Source of the DNA: Lonsdalea britannica | GTDB taxonomy: Bacteria; Pseudomonadota; Gammaproteobacteria; Enterobacterales; Enterobacteriaceae | Reading direction: 5' to 3' | Length of the DNA: 20,207 nt | Assembly: GCF_946477055.1 (NCBI RefSeq) | Contig: NZ_CAMKXG010000026.1 | Coordinates: 1-20,207, forward strand | Part shown: positions 16,701 through 20,207 of the stretch, one piece after another | Numbering within the stretch: position 1 is the stretch's first letter | Layout of the letters: the number at the start of each line of letters is the position of its first letter | Translations under genes and position numbers: made by a program | Notes under the pieces: model-generated | The model's database searches: none | Seen by the model: the letters and a program-made list of their open reading frames with translations, nothing else | What the model was told of the DNA's origin: nothing

Positions 16701-19700
16701 ACAGATTGCATCGCTGCAGCAAGATATCGTCTGGATGGTTGACGAGACGGTGGAGACGGCTGCCGGTCCGCAAACCGTTCTGGTGCCTAAGGTTTACCTC
16801 GCTCAATCTACGCTGCGTTTGACGGGTGATGGCGCACTGATTGCCGGTGGAGAGCTACAGCTCTCCGCAGACAGCATCACGAATGCGGGCAATCTGTTTG
16901 CCGATAAAGCGCTAAGCATTGATGCCGGGCAATTCCTGCATCAGGGCGGTGATATCAAGGCGGACAGCATTAATGTTCAGGCGGACAGCCTGACCATGAG
17001 CACGAATCTTCAGGACGCCTTGCGTCAGGCCACCATGAGCGCCAGCGACATTAGCCTCAGCGGCAACGATATCCACCTGCAGGGCGCCAAGCTGGATGCG
17101 ACGAATAACCTTAGTCTGAGCGCCCGCGATAATCTGGACATCAGCGCGGCGAAAAGCAGCTTCAAGTCTGATGGATTGCAGGTCATTTCCGGCGCGATGG
17201 GCAATCGAACCAGCGACGGGATGGAAGAAGCCGGTGAGCGCATGGCGACCCTCAGCGGGGAGTGGCAACAGGCTCTGGGCAGCGAGCTGAAAGCCGGGGG
17301 AAATCTGGTGCTCAACGCCGGGCAAGACATTACGCTGCGCGGCAGCCAAGCCAGCGCGGGAGGCCAGCTGGGCGTGCAAGCCGGCGGCGATATCAATTTG
17401 CTGGCGGACAAATCCACCAACACCACGCACCTTGAGGCCAACAGCAGCACGTCGTCAGTGAGCAACAGTCGTGAGGAAGATCGTCTGCTGCTCAGCTCAT
17501 TGAGCGGCGCCAAGGGCGTCACCTTAGTCGCAGGTCAGGATCTGCTTGCAGAAGGCGCTCAGGTCGACAGTACGGAAGGTCGGGTCCGCGTCGGCGCGGA
17601 TAACGTGACGATTAAAGAGGCCCATCAATTAACGAACGCCTTTGATAGCGAAAACAAAAAGGACGGACGGACGCAAAGCCAGCGCACGATTGACAGCGCC
17701 AGCGATGTCGCCGTCGGCAGCACCTTGAGTGGTCAGGATGGCGTCACCGCCATTGCGCGCGAGGGCGACCTCTCCGTCACCGGCAGTACGCTGCACAGCG
17801 AACTCGGCGAGATTGCGCTACAGGCCAAAAACGATGTGGCGATTAATAGCGCAACCGAACAAGAGTCTGAACACCTTGAAGAACGCTCTCAGAAGAAAGG
17901 ATTTTTGCACAAGAGCTCCAGCTTCACGGTCCAGGATGATCGCGTCACGACGGAAAAAGGCTCGCTGCTAAGCGGCAACAGCATCAGCGTGAATGCGGGA
18001 AATGATTTGGGAGTAAAAGGCTCTTCTGTTGTCGCGCAGGAGGATGTTCGTCTGAAAGCGGGCAACGATGTCACCATTGAGGCGGCAACGGAAACGACTT
18101 CATCTCTCAGTATAAAGGAGTCAAAAAAGAGCGGGGTATTAAGCAACAATCTCGGTATCACCATCGGTTCTCAATCAGCTAAGGCATCACATGAAGGGAA
18201 TGAGGTGACGCAAAGCGAGGCGCGTAGCCTGGTTGGAACGAGTGGCGGCAACGTGATAATCAACGCCGGTAATAAGGCGACGGTGAGCGCGTCGGACGTG
18301 ACGGCAGCACGTCAAGACGGTGATACGGAACGTAAAACTGGTCATATCGATATCACTGCCAGCGATATTGATATTATCCCCGGCAAGGACGTAGTGCAGG
18401 AGACGACAAAACAGTCCAGTAGCAGCAGAGGCGTAGGCATCTCGATCTCCGATCCGGTTATTGACTCGGTGCGTAATATCCGGGCTATCAAGAATAGCGA
18501 TGACAGTGGCGTGACCAAAGGGAAGCAACTGTCAGATGAATTGGCGGCGGCGGCGGCCGACATAGGCGGTGGAGCCTCGTTGCCCGTCAGCTATGGGCGT
18601 ACATCTTCAAAAAGTGAATCACAGTATTACGCAGCGTTTTCGAGCGGCAGCAACCTGACGGCGGCGGGGAATATTCAGCTTAATGCCACAGGGGAAAAAG
18701 GTCAGGGTGATGTACTGATCAGCGGTAGCCGCCTCGGGGCTGAAGAATCAGTCATTATTGATGCAAAAAACAATGTTGATATCACGACCTCGACGGACAA
18801 AGAGAACCTGAGTACCCGCGCTGCTAGCAGCGCCTGGAGCGTGACTTCGGCCATGCCGACGGTGGGTTCAGCCACACGTACTGTTAGCGGTGGGCCAAAC
18901 CATGGCAGCGGCGTCCTGCCGTTTGGTATGGAAAAATCCAGCAGTGAAGGCGAACGTCAGACCAGCGCCCAGACCGGTAGCCAGATTGCGGGAAATGATA
19001 TCTTTATCACCAGCAAAAACGGACATATCAATCTTGAGGGTAGCTCCCTCGCGTCGATCAACGATCTCCTGTTGTCTGCTGAAAGCGGCGGTATCAACGT
19101 TACCACTGGCACTAACACGATATTCGACAAACAGCACGGTAAAGACAGTATGGTGGGCAGCCTTGGCGGTGACGGTTACAGTGGCAAGGTAGGTTACCGC
19201 CGCTCAAAACATTCGTCGCAGCTCGACAGCAATCAGCAGAGCATGCTGAAGAGCCAGATAACGAGTCAGCAGGGCAATATTGCCCTGCAAGCCAAGCAGG
19301 ATGTCGCAGTAGAGGGGGCGGATATCCAGGCGGGTAAATCGCTGCTCCTGAGCGGTGAAAATATCCGGTTGGATGCCAGTGAAGATAGCCTGCACAACAC
19401 GAACAAGTCCTCTTCAGCACAGTATGGCGTCACGGCCTCCGCCTCTGGCTGGGCAGTGACCGCCGCGAAGGCTCTGGAGAATGCGATCCGTTCGAAAGAA
19501 GAAGGGCGTGACTCGCGTCTGACGGCTATCTATGCCGCTCAGGCCGCGCTGACGACCGCCCAGGAGGTTTACAACGGTTCGCTGGTGAAGGTGAGCGTCG
19601 GCGTTTCTGCTGGCAGCTCCAAAGAGCAGCAAGACTACCGTAGCCAGGAGGAGCAAGGAACTCATCTGGTGGCGGGCGAGACGGTGCGTCTCGATGCGGA

Positions 19701-20207
19701 TAAGGATATCGCGGGCCGGGGCGTGAGCATTGCCGGTAAGAATGTGGCGCTGGATGCAGGACGTGATATCACGCTGAGCTCGGCGCAAGATACGGAGAAA
19801 GAGCAGAGCCGGAGCAGCGGCAATCAGTTCTCTGCCGGTGTGGGCTTCTCGTTGATTGGTCAGCAAAACGGTTTCAGCATAGAGATAGGGGCGAGCCGTT
19901 CGCAGAGCAAAATGGAGGGCAATTCGCTGGTCAACCATAACAGCGAAGTCCGTGCCACCGACACGTTGACGGTAAACAGTGAGCGCGATACGACCTTGCA
20001 GGGCGCGGCGCTGCATGGGGAGCGGGTCGTTGCCGATGTTGGCCGTGACCTGACCATCAGCAGCCAACAGGACAGTGCGGAATATCATAGTCGCTCGAAC
20101 TCCACCGGACTCAATCTCAGTATCTGTGTCCCCCCCATCTGTGCCGGAGCCTCTTCCGCGTCCTCGGCCCAGGGGAGCGTGGACGTCAGCAGCGGCAGGA
20201 TTAACAA
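10525..20207 (+). CDS. TpsA exoprotein: filamentous haemagglutinin/HecA/CdiA-like (partial, 3' end off the right edge)
   Basis: At least 3227 codons, open to the window end, from ATG at 10525 with GGAAGGA upstream. The protein is exported by Sec and then by the adjacent TpsB as a long beta-helical surface fibre. Parts in order: extended signal peptide (MNKHCYRLIFSRTHGELRVV, residues 1-25, then a hydrophobic core about 49-65 ending TLAAG); TPS domain with NPNL at 136-139, NPAGI at 178-182 and the cysteine pair C184/C187; a first FHA region to about residue 1605 made of degenerate 20-residue units of the LDNQGG/LxAxGxLxLxA kind; a non-repetitive segment about 1606-2100; and a second FHA region from about 2160 onward with DVxIxAxxDxxxxxS units, and a C3201-VPPI-C3206 motif near the edge. 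CdiA proteins share this plan and end in a VENN pretoxin and variable toxin, which are not visible. HecA-like adhesin is the alternative. Confidence 0.92.
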   Translation, partial: MNKHCYRLIFSRTHGELRVVSELARSCSSEPGQTRGPGSARLWVTVRRAVWMLGLALFAGPTLAAGIVADNGAAAGQRPDVIATQNGLPQVNITAPNQAGISHNQYSQFDVDQKGAILNNSSAMTSTQMAGMIQGNPNLNGGSAPAKVILNEVSSTNPSQLRGYMEVAGGRAQVIVANPAGIVCDGCGTINAGRMTLTTGKPQLNADGSLAGYQVERGVVRIEGGGLNGDSRHDTEYVDVLARAVEVNAGVWAKEKINVVAGRNRVSADGGTVEPSAVSDEAKPELAIDMGQMGGMYSGQIHMIGTEAGVGVRNQGGQLQAGKTLTVSSEGRLVWQPAQQDAVTQAGESISLTANNDIEHDGKLHSGGTLNVQSRAGSIKQSGTLAAAGDVQLSAAGGIENTGHLLAGSDANSTLVNDADLTLTSQGDVRSSGSLLSQKNVALTGKRVDISQAQLAAKRATVTAQSGGVGLQQAKVDSQQLTIDTSGDIDARQAQVKVGAWAVDGNNMSNQQAVWIQADTGESRFKLNGALDNTGGNIEANNLSLFAGTLDNQSGRLVSLDTQARAWGVEGLLNNSDGVLGSNGDLTLNVGALKNQAGSVKSQSALHIDSAGDVDNDHGTLLASQDLSLSAGHIDNDAGVLGGEQLQLTAQRLNNNLGRVISQQNLQLTAQQGLDNQQGFIGAGQDLNIQTEGDWNNEGGTAQSETLLSATANNLNNGSGKLLSGDRLSLDAAGAVNNQAGEISATTLNVDAASLSNEKGSVIGQRSLAVNAAQALNNTQGLLSSGEKLVLHTDGLLTNRDGEASAAGLDVTAKQLDNAQGKVIAGQNLNLQVQGGLDNSAGLLEAADKLEVQTEGDWNNQGGIAQGGSRVVVTARNLDNTEGRLQSGGGLSLNTTADVTNQAGKLTAQGDLNWQGAPTSLLNNDGGSLQSSGDLVLNGGRVTNRQQGVVLGQKALSFDLSSDWDNQGGQLTTQGPAVVRAANLYNAQGAVNALGSLDMQLTETLDNGSGRIFSQSSQTLAAQNILNDQGWMGSQGEWRANADRFDNTQGSVQTQQNAQLTAAELTNHQGTLQSASDMALRVAGDIDNRAGKVSAQNQLNVRGNTADESTGAVNNAGGQWLAGEGFSLAAQKLDNTQGGVLYSQKQLDLNVGTQLDNQQGKLQSGETLTLNAQSLQNDGGTLDSQQQLVLNTSGELSNQGGALRSNGDQRITAQRVNNQNGVVSSQGGLTLNAPLLDNAGGTLISQGAGTYRVDTLNNQQGKVHSGNALTLTANQVNNSAGQLVSTQDFTLNAPQLNNSGQGTISSQGALDIQSDTVNNRDGGLILGTTRTGVTAREADNTAGRLQSAGALTLTGLTQLDNSQGRVIANGPLSINAIGNRLSRSASALSVLNPSGVMQSGASLVLDALSLNNQGGTLQSQQALSLSVQQDYTQRAGDTLSSNGALTFSVAGVLTNLTDWLLPGDLTLNSAHFNNQGALVGKSLQITTGQLTNRGRIEADAMTLDFDTLDNPNAVMGDNVTLRGRIIDNYGSGAVLAATQSLNLRGNERLTNRDGALIFSGGSLQLGSNDLIENRASAIEADGDVTVDAQRLTNERVGLSIERDAESSNYKWQRYNYFWRSYNLTVNPDKNTVAPVTQSLTYQNDAEAQSNPYGTILAIDAAGKRAQVRVKNTSGKLTDMWVNYLALQPSTDGSYAMTFYQTTGFWQRAVPTPYQNTVWREFNRGRLEQWDPEKHIDIYSAPNVTDYNNLRERTVTGSLTRDRLIAEGTGARILAGGDMTLRINGTLLNDASVITANGNLGIEGSGNVDNRGYSVNEHRTEVIADHYDRDTRHWYPTTNYDATTALTTIDGIISGHGEVAITAANITNTTVNQAQISSVEAALKAAEAERAEWERNPLAFSVEGVDGQQANVALEPGGKATAGSPSSLGRPLLPAEKALTAMQHVGSVATSIPDNGLFRQNPATGSPYLVVTDERFTSRTQFISSDYLLSQVGYDPSTIHKRLGDGFYEQRLVRDQVLSLTGRQSVQGEDAMAQYQNLMNNGVKVAQDFHLVTGVALTPEQIASLQQDIVWMVDETVETAAGPQTVLVPKVYLAQSTLRLTGDGALIAGGELQLSADSITNAGNLFADKALSIDAGQFLHQGGDIKADSINVQADSLTMSTNLQDALRQATMSASDISLSGNDIHLQGAKLDATNNLSLSARDNLDISAAKSSFKSDGLQVISGAMGNRTSDGMEEAGERMATLSGEWQQALGSELKAGGNLVLNAGQDITLRGSQASAGGQLGVQAGGDINLLADKSTNTTHLEANSSTSSVSNSREEDRLLLSSLSGAKGVTLVAGQDLLAEGAQVDSTEGRVRVGADNVTIKEAHQLTNAFDSENKKDGRTQSQRTIDSASDVAVGSTLSGQDGVTAIAREGDLSVTGSTLHSELGEIALQAKNDVAINSATEQESEHLEERSQKKGFLHKSSSFTVQDDRVTTEKGSLLSGNSISVNAGNDLGVKGSSVVAQEDVRLKAGNDVTIEAATETTSSLSIKESKKSGVLSNNLGITIGSQSAKASHEGNEVTQSEARSLVGTSGGNVIINAGNKATVSASDVTAARQDGDTERKTGHIDITASDIDIIPGKDVVQETTKQSSSSRGVGISISDPVIDSVRNIRAIKNSDDSGVTKGKQLSDELAAAAADIGGGASLPVSYGRTSSKSESQYYAAFSSGSNLTAAGNIQLNATGEKGQGDVLISGSRLGAEESVIIDAKNNVDITTSTDKENLSTRAASSAWSVTSAMPTVGSATRTVSGGPNHGSGVLPFGMEKSSSEGERQTSAQTGSQIAGNDIFITSKNGHINLEGSSLASINDLLLSAESGGINVTTGTNTIFDKQHGKDSMVGSLGGDGYSGKVGYRRSKHSSQLDSNQQSMLKSQITSQQGNIALQAKQDVAVEGADIQAGKSLLLSGENIRLDASEDSLHNTNKSSSAQYGVTASASGWAVTAAKALENAIRSKEEGRDSRLTAIYAAQAALTTAQEVYNGSLVKVSVGVSAGSSKEQQDYRSQEEQGTHLVAGETVRLDADKDIAGRGVSIAGKNVALDAGRDITLSSAQDTEKEQSRSSGNQFSAGVGFSLIGQQNGFSIEIGASRSQSKMEGNSLVNHNSEVRATDTLTVNSERDTTLQGAALHGERVVADVGRDLTISSQQDSAEYHSRSNSTGLNLSICVPPICAGASSASSAQGSVDVSSGRIN
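11640..15340 (+). repeat. FHA-1 degenerate repeat region in tpsA
   Basis: About 1230 residues built of repeats near 20 residues long (LNNxxGxLxSxQxLxLxAQ), the turns of a right-handed beta helix. At DNA level the copies are diverged, with the strongest likeness between stretches starting at 12592 and 13081, both encoding QTEGDWNN-QGG/EGG and 163 codons apart. A related DWDNQGG block occurs near 13411. Confidence 0.8.
15341..16830 (+). other. Non-repetitive central segment of TpsA (candidate receptor-binding and Tyr/Pro-rich part)
   Basis: The FHA repeat pattern stops at about residue 1606 (NYKWQRYNYFWRSYNLTV), where aromatic residues are abundant, and returns near 2100. In between are blocks typical of large haemagglutinins: LFRQNP, PYLVVTDERFT, FISSDYLLSQVGYDP, KRLGDGFYEQRLVRDQV and LTPEQIASLQQDIVWMVDE. 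In CdiA proteins the receptor-binding domain and the adjoining Tyr/Pro-rich domain occupy this relative position between FHA-1 and FHA-2. The assignment is by position and composition. Confidence 0.55.
17000..20207 (+). repeat. FHA-2 repeat region of tpsA (continues past the edge)
   Basis: From about residue 2160 the sequence consists of repeats such as LSGNDIHLQGAKLDA, LVLNAGQDITLRGSQ, VTIEAATETTSSLS, VALDAGRDITLSSAQD alternating with Ser-rich spacers (SSSEGERQTS, SSSAQYGV). This is the haemagglutinin-repeat type found in FHA-2 of CdiA and HecA proteins. It is distinct from the Asn/Gln-rich FHA-1 repeats. Confidence 0.75.

Overview
The window looks like a chromosomal stretch of a gamma-proteobacterium of the order Enterobacterales. 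The EutR- and EutE-like genes, the UlaABC-type PTS, the near-perfect CRP operator and the HecB/CdiB-HecA/CdiA-type two-partner secretion pair all fit that order. A plant-associated soft-rot relative (Pectobacteriaceae-like) is a guess from gene content only. No tRNA, rRNA, CRISPR array or transposase was seen.

Layout. (1) 1-622, minus strand: N-terminal two thirds of an AraC-family regulator closely resembling EutR, cut by the left edge. (2) 731-2110, minus strand: an EutE-like CoA-acylating aldehyde dehydrogenase without the usual N-terminal microcompartment-targeting helix. It may form a small ethanolamine or acetaldehyde module with the regulator. (3) 2111-2569: a 459-bp non-coding gap with several inverted repeats. 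(4) 2570-8223, minus strand: a tight eight-gene cluster transcribed right to left: divergent PfkA-family sugar-phosphate kinase, PTS EIIB, PTS EIIC, a 92-aa protein I do not recognise, PTS EIIA, a small P-loop kinase, a LacD-like class I aldolase and a HAD phosphatase. Spacings are short and one stop/start overlap is ATGA, so this is probably one operon. (5) 8224-8739: a 516-bp divergent intergenic region with two strong CRP-type sites. (6) 8740-10452, plus strand: the outer-membrane TpsB transporter. (7) 10525-20207, plus strand: at least 3227 codons of the secreted TpsA exoprotein, open at the right edge.

How the genes may work together (inference). The PTS would bring in a sugar as a phosphate ester, the PfkA-like enzyme would add a second phosphate, and the LacD-like aldolase would split the bisphosphate to trioses. 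There is no isomerase or dehydrogenase in the cluster, which points to a ketose, tagatose- or fructose-like, as substrate. The phosphatase and the P-loop kinase are unexplained extras. The kinase has altered positions in the phosphate-binding region, so its substrate may not be fructose 6-phosphate. CRP sites in front of it fit catabolite control.

The secretion pair is organised as cdiB-cdiA or hecB-hecA. TpsA has an extended signal peptide, a TPS domain, a long first FHA repeat region, a non-repetitive central segment and a second FHA region. Its C-terminus, which would tell a contact-dependent inhibition toxin from a plain adhesin, lies outside the window.
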